In this document: in pieces, positions 22,223-32,764 of the stretch | How the letters are laid out: each line of letters starts with the position of its first letter | Position numbering within the stretch: the first letter of the stretch is position 1 | DNA from: Evernia prunastri | Lineage: Eukaryota; Ascomycota; Lecanoromycetes; Lecanorales; Parmeliaceae | Reading direction: 5' to 3' | Assembly: GCA_003184365.1 (NCBI GenBank) | Contig: NKYR01000001.1 | Location: 248,001-312,000, forward strand | DNA length: 64,000 bases | Translations under genes and position numbers: made by a program | Notes under the pieces: generated by a model | The model's input: the letters and a program-made list of their open reading frames with translations, nothing else | The model's database searches: none | Told to the model about the DNA's origin: nothing

Positions 22223-23332
22223 ATGACCGATAGCCAAGCCGATCAAGACCTGCAAGACCAAAAGCCAAAGCTTTACCAGACCAAGCTCACGTCGGCTTTT
22301 TTCAGAGCCAGGCATGGCCCTGCCGGAGACACAACCAATCCGTATTTTTCAAAGCCGGACGCTGAGATCTCCAATACTCAATCAGACGCCGCCAACCTCC
22401 ACCCGAATGACAGCGGCTCAGTGAAAAGCCCCGTCAATCTGTATGCCGAACGACGCTCCAACCTCGCCCGCCCAGTACCTAACCTCAAACCTACTCGCAG
22501 CGTTATGCTTGCTCATACAGCAGCTGAGACCAAAGCTCTCCTCCCAAATATTCTGAAGACAACACCACAGGCTCCTGCAGACGGCGTTCTGTGTCACCCA
22601 GGCAACCTTTACCGCTTGGATTCTCGGTCTTGCCCGAGACTACCTCAGACCGCTATACGCGTTCGCAATGCCGATACTATAGATGCTGCGATCGACCTCT
22701 CCACCCCGACAGTTTCTCAGCTGCCAAAAAAGCCAGTACTAGTCCTAAATATGGCAAACGCTTACCACAGTGGAGGTGGCTGGCTAGAAGGTTCTCTAGC
22801 GCAAGAAGAAGCAATGTGCTACCGTTCCAGCCTCTCTTTTACACTGAAGTTCAAATACTATCCTATTCCCGAGGCAGGCGGTATCTACAGTCCTACTGTC
22901 GTAGTGATAAGGGAGAATAGGAGTTCGGGGCATGGGTTGATGGATCTGAGCAAGCCAGACAACTTGCCTGTTTTCAGCTGTGTGAGCGTCGCTGCTATTC
23001 GTGGGCCGGCGATTGAGAAAGATGCGAATGGAAACGAGAGATACAAGCGCACACGTGATAGAGAAATTATGAAAGAGAAGATGAGGGTGGTTTTACGGAG
23101 TGCGGCAGTCAAGGAGCATAGAGTGCTAGTGCTTGGGGCATTGGGATGTGGAGCTTTTGCGAATCCGAAGGGGGAGGTTGTGGAGTGTTGGAAAGAGGTC
23201 TTTTCGGAGAGTGAGTTCCAGGGAGGATGGTGGGAGCAGATCGTCTTTGCGGTCATGGAATCAGGGGGGACGAAGGATGGAGACGATAATTATGGCGTAT
23301 TCTATAAGGGGCTTGATGGTATGATGGTCTAA
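22223..23332 (+). CDS. Microbial-type poly(ADP-ribose) glycohydrolase-like protein (DUF2263 type)
   Basis: Single exon, 369 residues from the first ATG (MTDSQADQ). After a disordered N-terminus (about 1-90) a complete catalytic domain follows: an N-terminal helix (RSVMLAHTAAETKALLPNIL), LPKKPVLVLNMANAYHSGGG with the signature GGGWLEGSLAQEE at residues 184-196 (GGG then QEE, the ADP-ribose-binding and catalytic acid loop), and VLVLGALGCGAFANPKGEV, the family's distal macrodomain motif. Such proteins hydrolyse ADP-ribose polymers or related ADP-ribosyl bonds; substrate is not predictable. A short N-terminal KLTSAFF segment could act in partner binding (speculative). The fungal copies are usually nuclear or cytosolic; no targeting signal is seen. 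Confidence 0.85.
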   Translation: MTDSQADQDLQDQKPKLYQTKLTSAFFRARHGPAGDTTNPYFSKPDAEISNTQSDAANLHPNDSGSVKSPVNLYAERRSNLARPVPNLKPTRSVMLAHTAAETKALLPNILKTTPQAPADGVLCHPGNLYRLDSRSCPRLPQTAIRVRNADTIDAAIDLSTPTVSQLPKKPVLVLNMANAYHSGGGWLEGSLAQEEAMCYRSSLSFTLKFKYYPIPEAGGIYSPTVVVIRENRSSGHGLMDLSKPDNLPVFSCVSVAAIRGPAIEKDANGNERYKRTRDREIMKEKMRVVLRSAAVKEHRVLVLGALGCGAFANPKGEVVECWKEVFSESEFQGGWWEQIVFAVMESGGTKDGDDNYGVFYKGLDGMMV

Positions 23333-23571
23333 TGATTCACGATCTGACAAGCTGAAAGCGGTGCTTCTGGTAAGATTACTGGTATTGATACCCCTGATAG
23401 TTTATTTACAGATACTCAAGATAATCTCAATATTGTTCAGGAATCCATTCCCAATGGTATGGATGGAAGAGCTTTCCTGAAGCTACTCGCATAATTGTTG
23501 GTGGACGTTCCCTTGACTATGTTCCAGGAGATAATAGAATTGTTCTAGCTAGGTCATTAAATCCGCATTCA

Positions 23572-24139
23572 TCACAAACCTCGTCTTTTCATCATCTTCT
23601 CTTTCTTCCTCCTCTTCTCTTCATCGTTCCTAAAGGGCCACCCGGATACCTTTCCCCTCCCATCCCCTCCCCCAAACATCAAACACCACAGTCCAAAGCA
23701 GCTCAAAACCCCACTCCCCGTCATACCCAGCGCAAAACAAGCTGATCCTGTAGCCATATAATTCGTATACGTGTATATGGTACTCGAGACATGGAAAGTC
23801 GTCGTGAGGAAGATTGTAGGGCCGGAGTAAGGAGACGGGGAGTGGGAGTTTTCGGACTCGGCAACTTGGGTCGAGAGGGGGAGAAGGCCTGCGAGGACTA
23901 TGGTGAGGAAGCCGAGACACAGGAGGGTCATGGAGAGGGTGCGGGAGAGGTATATTTCGAGATCTAGCAGTCGTTCAGTGGGGATCAAATCTGTTGAAAG
24001 AGGAGGCGGTTGAACCTGTGGCCCTTCTGGCATCGGAGGAAAGCATTGTGACTATCAGTTTCGGGGATACGAGGAGGGGAACGGCTTGAAGGGATAGCCA
24101 TGCAGCTGTACTGGTTGCGTATGCGCCGACGGAGTCCAT
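23572..24139 (-). CDS. Conserved fungal integral membrane protein
   Basis: Two minus-strand exons, 24139-24016 and 23963-23572, encode 171 residues. The 52-base intron (GTTCAA..GCTAG) rejoins RRAT to DLEIYLSRTLS, which is needed for the family pattern. About four hydrophobic segments are visible: near 10-27 (SLQAVPLLVSPKLIV), 50-70 (LLCLGFLTIVLAGLLPL), a TTFHVSSTIYTYTNY segment, and ACFALGMTGSGVLSCFGLWC. The C-terminus is very basic (KRRKKEKMMKRR), hence probably cytosolic. The family is widespread in Pezizomycotina but uncharacterised as far as I know. It is tail to tail with the PARG-like gene, 239 bases apart. Confidence 0.8.
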
Positions 24140-26344
24140 GGCTGCGATATCTGTTGAAGGAGGAAAGGAATGGAGCCTGGAGCTGGTGAAGAAGACTCTG
24201 TAAACGAGGCTTAGCGTTAGGGCTGCGCTAAGGTCCAGATGCCTTAAGGTATTGACCAAACAAAGAAGCGATATCCGATCCCTACCTATCTCTATGTATC
24301 GGCGTGGGATGACGCTCCTACCTACATAAAGTGAAACGCTTGGCTGAACTGTCATGGTGATACCCGACGGCTATATGCAAATGCAGAGCAATGCTGCATC
24401 GACGTTGAGCATCTGTACCCAACGGAGTTCGATACTACCGCAGTACAGCTTGCATCCGAATCATGTTTATGGCCTTGGTAAATTCTCGCTTGTCTTCTTG
24501 TATGAACAGCCAGAAACCTTTTTCATCGCTTCGCATTTGAGTGTTCGTACACTGAGAATTTTAGCTGTTGGAAAGCGATGTGCACACACCAATATGGCTT
24601 CACTCGTGCGCCTACTGCAGTCCAATAGGTTTCTCCATGACTGAAGAACAAAGGCTTTGGTGATCTTTTTTACGATCTCTCGAGGATACGTACTTGCAAA
24701 CAGCTCCAGGTAGGTCTATGATATCGAGACATTGTGTCCACTATCAGCGCCTACATATAGTCATCACGAATCTGAAGAAGCCATCCACTGGAAGGGCTCC
24801 TGGTGATTGACGTACGCCGATTGGGGCAGCGCGGGCTGCAATAATCACGAGGTCTTCAACATTGCGAAAGCGATTGCGGGGACTGCTCCGAAGTGTGGAG
24901 TTAAAGTTCCACTCAGGAGAGTGTCGGGGAAACTTTGGTATCAATGACTGGGCCATCGTCAAGACTATTCTTCCTCGAGTGCGTCCTGGCTTACATAGAC
25001 TGAAAATTAGGGGATCTGGAGACCCAGAGGGAGCACCTGGATTGGGGGAAGGTCGCGCGACAGCGACAGATACGGCACGCGTTCAGGCATGTTCACCGAT
25101 GAAGCAAGACCACAACGCTTTCTGATACTCAGGTACTACGTGGAGAACCCCCTTAGGAGCATATTAAATTCAGCGAAGACGTCCTACCTTGGCTCAAGGA
25201 TAACTTGACCGGACTCTCCAGCTCTGCTCTCTGTGTGGCTACATACGAGCGGATGGCATTCAAGAGGTGGAAATACAAAGTGTGCAGAGATCATTCACAA
25301 TCGTACTGCATTCTCGTTCTTGAATTCAGATCCGAATGCCCGACTGGTATTTCCCAAAAGCCTCCTACCAGCGGACATATGATTTCACCCTTACATCAAG
25401 CCATGGTCAGACGAGACAGCTGAAACTGTGATCTTTCTCTTATCCTGTGCAAGCAGCTTCATCATGAAGGAGAGCGTGTTCAGTACAACCTTGGCCTATT
25501 CGCACCTTTTACAAATTTGAACTTCCGCGCTGCTACGCAATCTTACAGCTAACCTTGTCAAGCATAAGAAACCACGGGATATGTCCAGCTCGCTCGGAAG
25601 GAGTTTGACGTTTTATATGCCCGGCTTGAGCCGTTCAATTGACACTACCCATCCTTTTCGAACGTGAGCCTTGAGTGCAAGACAACACCAATGCTTGTCA
25701 CTCGTTGACCTTTTGCGATCCCACTCTTTCGTGAGACACGCTTAAAGTACTCAACAGGTCAAACATCGTAACGCGACCCGTCGTCCCTTCTTCTCAGGTG
25801 GCCCGAAGGGGGCTATTCTCAGCGAGCCCCACTAGCACTCTACAGCCTTTGAAACCATCGTGGGGAATTTATGTGAATATGTGATTCGGGTGTGATCCAG
25901 ATGTTATTGGTATGATTCACGTATTTACCTTGAGAAATTCGATGCATAGCCTCACACGGAGTAAGCCTCACACGGATTAAAGTAGAGTTCCGGTCTGTTA
26001 CACTTACCGGATCAGGGCAAAGTTGCGCGTATAAAGTTTCGCGGCTATCGTCCAAACAGAGTCCTGCATACACTCGTCCTCGCTGAAACATTAACAAGTT
26101 ACTATTGTCCAAGGGGTTAGCTATGCCTGAAGATATAAAGCCAATACGACGGCCATGGCTTTTGTGGGATTTGAGATTCTCAGTCCCGGTGGGGCTATCT
26201 TTTAATTGCGTTGTTACGAAAGGGCCGAGAGTCCGCTCTTTTTCTACGATTTCCCTTTGCCAGTTATTCTGTTCGTTTCTTTTGCAACTTTCGTGATCTT
26301 TGTTGAATAACAATTTGTGGGAGAGCTCCATTCGAGGTCTCATC
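24140..26344. other. 2.2-kb region without a supported gene
   Basis: Frames up to 168 codons (25840-26346, minus) overlap the start of the next gene and show no domain. At 24862-25030 the plus strand reads RGLLRSVELKFHSGECRGN and IVKTILPRVRPGLHRLKIRG, which could be a scrap of an F-box/LRR-like protein, but this is weak. Confidence 0.4.
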
Positions 26345-28158
26345 ATGTTTTCTTGTCTACTCTTGACAGTGATTTTCCTGTTCCTCCCTTACTCTATGTC
26401 ATTACCATCTACTCATAGCTTGTCTAAAACACCAGACCCCAATCTAGACAAGCGTTTAATATCGGTAAGCGCAGACCACGTTCGTTCGCCATACATGTGC
26501 TCATCTACCTTTCAGATTCTCGAGTGTGATCCACGCGCAAAGATTCCCAGTTATCCTGGCACCACCCCAACGGATGATGGCGATCCAGCGAACCGCTTTT
26601 ATGAGCAAGTCTCTGGGTTCAAAACGATGACTTCGCTATGTGGCGAGTACTCGGCCGGGATGGGGTATTATTGCCTTCCCGCAGGTGGTCCATTGCTCGT
26701 CCAGATGCCCTTTTCATATCTTTATGCATTTTTAGGCCCACCTGTACCGCAATACCTCAAAGACGCATGCCTGGCCAACTGCTACTGTACAAAGATCGCC
26801 CCAGGAGATCCTGATCCGTCATCCTCCAAACCGGCATCGGCACAATGTCTTGCTGGCATAGGTGAATCTGATTCTGATGGTGAATCTGATTCTGATGATG
26901 AAAGCGACGCGGGAGGTTGTATGGACACATATCACGATCCTGAATCCGATGATGGCATTATTTGCGATGCAAGCGGATATTTTTATGGTCATCCCGAGAA
27001 TTTGGATTGTGTGACTGCTCAAGATGGCATTGGAGAAGGGTTCGAAAGCATGGAAGACAATTACGAATTCCTGGGTGTTGGGGCTCAATCAGTCCTTGAC
27101 GGGTATGGTATCGCGCAGACACCTTTCAATTGGACAAATGGTAGGTGCTGCTACTCCGACGTATCTTCAAGCCAGCTGATGCGCATAGGTACATGCTACA
27201 TTCGAGTCAGCATGCTACCAGGTGCTTCCTCGAACGTAGAAAATTGGGATTATATCTGGGGCCGCGCAGACGCGATCCGCCGAAAGTGTGTTCTTGGACT
27301 TGGCGTAGGGGGACCAGCAAAGGCCGGTAAGAGAACGTTCAACCCGAGATAAAGGCCACAGCTCGCTTACTCCACTCAGGCGACGTATCCGAAGGACTTG
27401 ACACACCACAGGGCATTGGCATCTTCGTCTCCGGCGTCAAATCCAACTACAAAAAGGTCCTGGACATCGAATTTGAATGCATCATAGACGCCGACGGCAA
27501 CTATTCCTGCGAGGACGAATTAGCGCCCCCCGCCAAAAGGCCAAAAACCTCACCCCCATCACCCCCTGGCAGCGGCGCCGTTGCGTCTCCGGCAGGAGAC
27601 AGACTCAGCAGCGGCGCGCAATCCGGTACCTGCGCCCACCACACGGATTGCGATTACAAAAACGGCTACACCTGCGCCGCGACCAAAACGGCAGTCGACG
27701 ACTTCCCAGTCGATTCCTCTTGGGGCACGTATACGTGCAAACTAGCTTCCAACGTGGCCTCGGGCGTCGTCGCGGCGGCAGCAGCATACGTCGCGCTCGG
27801 CAGCACCTGTCGCGGCCGCTGCTTCCTCGACACGAACGGCACGCTCGACATACTCGCCAACACCACCGCCGCACCTAGTGCCTCGGGCCCAGCACCGGAC
27901 TCGGTGATGCCTCCGATGCTGGTGGGTCCGTGCAACTGCACGTATGTCTCGGCGGCGTGCGTGCTGTCTACGACGGGAATCGTCTACGAGGATTCGAGTG
28001 CGAAGATTGATACGGTCGTCGGAGCACCGAACGGGACGGTGTGCTGTGATGGGACGACGGGGTTGTGGAGGACTAGTGATGTGGGGAGGGACACGCCGCC
28101 TGCGAACCCGCTGTGTCCTGCACCGGCTTTGGGGGGCGGGGCTATAAATTCAAGATGA
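26345..28158 (+). CDS. Large secreted cysteine-containing protein
   Basis: Exons 26345-27326 and 27380-28158 (53-base intron GTAAGA..CTCAG) give up to 586 residues. The ATG at 26345 gives a clear signal peptide (MFSCLLLTVIFLFLPYSMS). The N-terminal region has paired cysteines (CSSTF...ECDP, SLCGEYSAGMGYYC, ACLANCYC), then an acidic repeat (ESDSDGESDSDDESD, about 180-200), a further Cys-containing module, and after the intron a Pro/Ser linker and a second Cys-rich module (CAHHTDCDYKNGYTC ... STCRGRCF ... CNCTYVSAAC). N-glycosylation sites (NWT, NGT, NCT) are frequent. No catalytic motif; probably a cell-wall or extracellular protein. A second, optional 48-base intron with good ends (GTAGGT at 27141 to CATAG) keeps the frame whether spliced or not. 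Base composition jumps from AT-leaning exon 1 to GC-rich exon 2. Confidence 0.72.
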
Positions 28159-28419
28159 TGGGACTGGGACTGGGAGTCTTCCTGGCAGTAATGATGTAAA
28201 GGGTGGGAGCGTTGTTGTGTGAGAATGTCGGCACGGTTGGAGTATGAGCTGGGCTCTACACCATATTATAATGTAAAATAGAGGCTACACGCTGGCGGCT
28301 TTCAAACGATTTGTGCACTCATATACAACGATCGACTGATCTGAAAAGAGTTGGCAGCTTCAAATTGTTGACATGTTCAAAAATAGACGATCTGAAACCA
28401 AACACAAGGTGCAAAAGCT

Positions 28420-30585
28420 CTATGCTACCTCATTCTCCCCCTGCGTCTGTTTCCACTGGTGCGCCATTTGAAGCAGCTTTGACATCTTCGCCGCCGACTC
28501 GTCGTCCGCAGGGAATACATAATCCATGTACTCTTCGAAGCTGTCGTCGTCGAGCTTTCTCCTCTTCTTGACTTTCCGGGGCATTTGCTTATCGACTTTG
28601 TCGATGTCCGAGGGTGAGCCGTGGGTGCTTTCAAAGGATTTCCATGCGTTTAGGAGGGCGACGCGCTAGAGGACGTTAGCAGAAGTACGGGGGTCAAGGG
28701 ATGGTATGAAGGCGAAAGAGAATGCGTCGAAGACATACCTCTTCTTTAAGCTCCTTTTCTCTCATGCTCTTGTAAGCTCTTTCGAAAACCTTGCGAGCGC
28801 GTTGCTTAGCGTCTTCACTGATTGGTCGGTCCTCCTGTTCTTCCTCTTCCTCTTCCTCTTCCTCTTCGCCTTCCTCAGGTACGTTAATCTCAAAATGCGC
28901 ATAGCTGATCCAGACTTTGACATGGTCTGTCTTGTCCAGCAACCTCTCGTACAACTTCCTAGTCCGGTCGTACTCCCCTTCCTCCTCTTCGAAGTCAATA
29001 TACGCTTTCCAAAGCAGCTCCGGCATATCTAAGACAGGCTGTTCGACGGCAAGCTCAAAGAGGCCACGTGTGCGGTCCAAATCGTCCAAACCTCTTTCTA
29101 ATTCTGCAAATTTGATCCAGGCTTGACAGTTGGCAGGATTCCAGGCGATGTATTTCTCATAGAGGGTCCGGCACCTAACAAACTCAAAGAGCTTCAATTC
29201 GAGCTCGATGTACCCTTTGAACAGCTTGTCCTTGGGGCTCTGGCCTATGGCATTCCCCATAGTCTTCCTTGCGGCTTGCAACTGCATTTGCCTGACCTCG
29301 AATTGCGCTTTCATGATCCAGATTTTAGCAAAGGTGAATTTTTTGTGTGGTATTAGCTTTAAACATTCCGTGTATATTTGGCGAGCTCTTTCGACATCTT
29401 TGTTGTCCATCTCCTCGTACAAAGCGTAGAACACCCAAAGATAGATGTACCTCCGCCAATGTCGCTTCTCTTGTGTTGGTGGGATTTGCGCAATCGCTCT
29501 TTCGTACACTTCTCGCACTCGTTCCGGATCCTGTGACAGCTCTTCGAGTCTGGCGAAATCAAACCAGACGTCGTAATTCTTGGGGTTCTCTTTGATCTGC
29601 TCCTCGTACTGGACCCTGCGTTTGGATAAAATGACATCCTCTACACCTTCTCGATCACCAAATTGCTTCTCGAAAGTCGTATATGACTTGTGCAATGTCA
29701 TGGCCTTTGACCTTGGAAGCCGGTCCAGAGCATATTTGTAGATTGCTCGGGCGCGCTCATATTCCTTGAGCTTTGCCTCATAGCGGGCGTACGCAACGAA
29801 CAGCCGTTCATCCATGAAATGGTCCCCTAGCGTTTCGATCGCCATGCCGAACACTTCGCGCACCAATTCACTCGTCCCATTTTCCTCTTCAAATCTTGCC
29901 CACTTGATCCAATTTCGCGGCTCTGGGTGTACGACCGTAAAGCGCTCAAAGATAGCTCTTGCCCTCGAGAACTCATTGTATCTCTTCTCGAGCTTGATAT
30001 AAGCTGACCACGTGGCCTCGTCTGGTTCCCATGACATCCACCGCTCGAAGACTTGTCGGGTGCCCGCCACGTTTCCCAGAGTCTCCTCCATGTAGACGTA
30101 TTTGTACCACAGCTTATCCACTCGCGGGAGGATCGTCACAGCTCGATCCAGTATGTTTCGCGCGTGATTGATGTTCCTTGTTTTCATCTCCGCCTCGACA
30201 TAGCGGATCCATAATATAACCGATGTTGAGTCTACATCCAAAGCCCGCTCAAACACCGACCTGGCCCTGCGAAACTCCTTTTGTTCTAGCTCCCACTGTG
30301 CGTATCGCATCCAGTTGTTCATGTTTATCCGATTCCTTCGCACATAGTCCTCGAACTCCTTCCTCTTCCGGCCTTGGAATTCATGAAGCTCTTCGAGATC
30401 TGCAAATCGCTGTGTAGGTGCCTGTAGCCCTGGCTCTTGCCTGTCGACGGCCTCACGGAGCAGCTGTTCTGCGCTGATTTGCTGAGGGGCTTGCAAGGTG
30501 TCAGTAGGAATGTCTTCAGTACTGTTAGGGACGACTTACCTGGGGCCTTGTTCTTGACCCTGGGAGGGCCACGTGAAGCCTCCAT
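28420..30585 (-). CDS. CLF1: Pre-mRNA-splicing factor Clf1 (crooked-neck-like, HAT repeats)
   Basis: Three minus-strand exons: 30585-30540, 30489-28739 and 28665-28420, in total 680 residues, matching the family. Exon 1 supplies MEASRGPPRVKNKAP; the last exon supplies RVALLNAWKSFE and ends GENEVA. The whole protein is made of tandem HAT (half-a-TPR) repeats with the W..Y..E and ARxxFERAL pattern, for example NNWMRYAQWELEQKEFRRAR and WIRYVEAEMKTRNINHAR. An acidic poly-Glu stretch (about residues 560-575) lies between repeats and is fungal-variable. Known role: Clf1/Syf3 is a scaffold of the Prp19-associated (NTC) complex in the activated spliceosome, nuclear. It starts only 186 bases from the F-box gene on the other strand, so the two share a divergent promoter. 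Confidence 0.96.
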
Positions 30586-30771
30586 TTTGCAGATTGAGGC
30601 CAATTCGTCTGAGGGGAATACGATAATGATCAAGGTGCTGAGCCGAGAATTACCTGGTACATTCGAAGTCTCGTGGTAGGAATGTATATTGCGGGCCGTA
30701 CGTAATTTAGATTACTAGCGCGCGTTGAAAACTAAGGTACGGGTAAGGTACATCGATCAAGCTTAGGCTTG
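30586..30771. promoter_or_regulatory. Divergent promoter region between CLF1 and an F-box gene
   Basis: Only 186 bases separate the two start codons, so promoter and both 5' leaders must lie here. No TATA box is evident on either side; the sequence holds GTACGG/GGTAAGGTAC motifs near 30735-30750. Inference from gene arrangement only. Confidence 0.4.
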
Positions 30772-32262
30772 ATGTTTTCGTTCTCCCTTTCCAGTCCTTA
30801 CCAGATGGAGTACTCCAGGGGAGATGGCGCCACCGCGTTGATGCCATGTACTGACAACCCGGTCATGCAGCCAACGGAAGGAAATTCTTTCATGCTCCCA
30901 CAAGAACTTCTAAGCATGATGTGTGGGTTTCTGTCGAAGCGGGTTCTCAAACAGGTGCGCCAGGTCTCGAAGGCATGGGAACGAGCTGCAGTCCCTTATC
31001 TCTTCGACGAGATCTTCATGTCTCTCAACATGGCAGATCTTCGTATCGCAAAGCTAGTTATCCTCCAATTCAAGCAATACATCCGCACTTTGGTTTTTTC
31101 TTCTGTCTACTACTTAGACGCGGACTGGGAAAGCTTTGTTGACGCCTTTAAAGAGGAGAACGGTTTCTACGGAGAGAGCTCTGATGAAGAGCCTGACGAG
31201 GAGTTCTTTACAGACGTGGACGATCATTTCAACTATGCTTTCAAGCTCTATAAAACTGCTCGGAAAAATCAGCGAGAAAGTTTGAGAACAGGTCTACCTT
31301 CGGCATATTTGTCCTTCGCCCTTACCAGCTCTCCGACCATTCAGAAGATAGTTCTCACAGACTCATCGAGCTCGCGGTCAATGTCCCGGGAGTCAATACA
31401 GGCCTTTGAGCCGCGACGCTCGAAAAATTGCCCAGAAATGGGATGCGTCCTGGAAGACACCGAACACTTCCCTTCAGAAGTGCGACAGTCCGGTTTCTCT
31501 CGCCATAGCTCTGCAAACCCCTGGCGGTTGATATTGCAAGCACTGTCTGTCACAAACTCGAGCGTCAGAGACTTGTCCATGGTGCCCGAAGACCGCGAGA
31601 GCCCCATGAACACATCGGCTTTCTCGATGTCACCAGGGGAACTCAGCCAGGCCAAGCTTTGTTTTCAATCCCTGACCAAGATTCACCTCAGTTGCGCCTG
31701 GGATAATGCGCGATTTTCTCCACGCCACATCCATCAAAATGTCGCCAAGCTTCTACGTTGTGCAGTCAATCTTGAGTACTTAGCTCTCGTTGCATATGAA
31801 GAACGTGATCCCGCCACATTCGACAACTGTCCATTACAAGTCGTTCTAGGAGGGTGCACGTTTCCCAAGCTAAAGTCCCTGATCTTGGCTTTCTTCGAAT
31901 TCACTGAAGCAGAACTGCTAACGCTACTCACGCCCTCCAGGAACCTTAAGCAACTCACCATCGACTGTTCCATTCTGAAGGAAGGATCATGGGCGCGAGT
32001 TGTGGACTGGGCGCGGGCGTCTTTCCCTAACCTAAAGAATGTACAACTTAACCAGTTATATGGTGGCTTCGAGGATCCTTGGGCAGATACGGAATACATG
32101 GACGTCTACGGGAACGTTCGCGATTTCTTTTCCGCCCAAGGGGCAAACCCATTCACTACCAAGGCGCTTGCGAAGTATTATGCCGACCGCGACATGGGGC
32201 GGAGAAGGTTTGCTATTGCTGGAGGGGAGAGCTGGATGGACATCTGTGACAGATATCACTGA
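30772..32262 (+). CDS. F-box domain protein, paralogue 1
   Basis: Single exon, 496 residues from the first ATG. The F-box lies at about residues 42-80 (MLPQELLSMMCGFLSKRVLK, then VRQVSKAWERAAVPYLFDEI). The rest is a leucine-rich, LRR-like region with the family sentence FKQYIRTLVFSSVYYLDADW, an acidic insertion (about 130-150), LTKIHLSCAW, VVLGGCTFPKLKSLILAFFE, and a closing motif VRDFFSAQGANPFTTKALAK. Two neighbours (32765 and 36623) share the same order, so this is a local gene family. F-box proteins (known) bind Skp1 in SCF ubiquitin ligases and choose substrates through the C-terminal part; the substrate is unknown. It could also work outside SCF. Confidence 0.85.
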   Translation: MFSFSLSSPYQMEYSRGDGATALMPCTDNPVMQPTEGNSFMLPQELLSMMCGFLSKRVLKQVRQVSKAWERAAVPYLFDEIFMSLNMADLRIAKLVILQFKQYIRTLVFSSVYYLDADWESFVDAFKEENGFYGESSDEEPDEEFFTDVDDHFNYAFKLYKTARKNQRESLRTGLPSAYLSFALTSSPTIQKIVLTDSSSSRSMSRESIQAFEPRRSKNCPEMGCVLEDTEHFPSEVRQSGFSRHSSANPWRLILQALSVTNSSVRDLSMVPEDRESPMNTSAFSMSPGELSQAKLCFQSLTKIHLSCAWDNARFSPRHIHQNVAKLLRCAVNLEYLALVAYEERDPATFDNCPLQVVLGGCTFPKLKSLILAFFEFTEAELLTLLTPSRNLKQLTIDCSILKEGSWARVVDWARASFPNLKNVQLNQLYGGFEDPWADTEYMDVYGNVRDFFSAQGANPFTTKALAKYYADRDMGRRRFAIAGGESWMDICDRYH

Positions 32263-32764
32263 GTGGTTTCCTCGCTGCTACCTTTGTGATCTCATCAGTA
32301 GTCAGTCATGGTCGTTGGGTTGCAAAAACCAGAAGGCCGTCTGATTGACTCTGAATCTGGCCTTGTCTTCTTTAGTATGCATCACGTGGTTAGCATTCTA
32401 TGGCTAAATGTGACCAACAAGATAATCTAGACTAAGATTCAAGGTATGTGTGCTCAAGTTGAGCATTTGAAGATTTGTCTAGTCAAAACCAATAATCCCG
32501 TTTACCGATGCACTCAATGAATGTGTCCCCTGTATTCACTTCCGACTTGCCTTTGCACGTTGGGAAGCAATCGATTGAAACGCGCTAGCTCTAGCGGAGT
32601 AATGTAAGATATGCCAGTCCCCACCATGGCTTTGTATTTTGCATTTGCCAGGTGCTGATCAGCAACAGCGTCCCATCAAAAATCAATTCACTACATATCT
32701 CGTATCTTCTGCTTTCGAGTGGCCTTTGACCTAGCCTCATCCACCTGAAACTCGCATTGAGTCG
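32263..32764. other. Spacer between F-box paralogues 1 and 2
   Basis: No gene; presumably 3' end of the first and promoter of the second F-box gene. Confidence 0.5.

Noticed and set aside
25840..26346. 168-codon minus-strand frame as a gene
   Set aside because: No domain, no promoter room, and it overlaps the start of a better-supported secreted protein gene.
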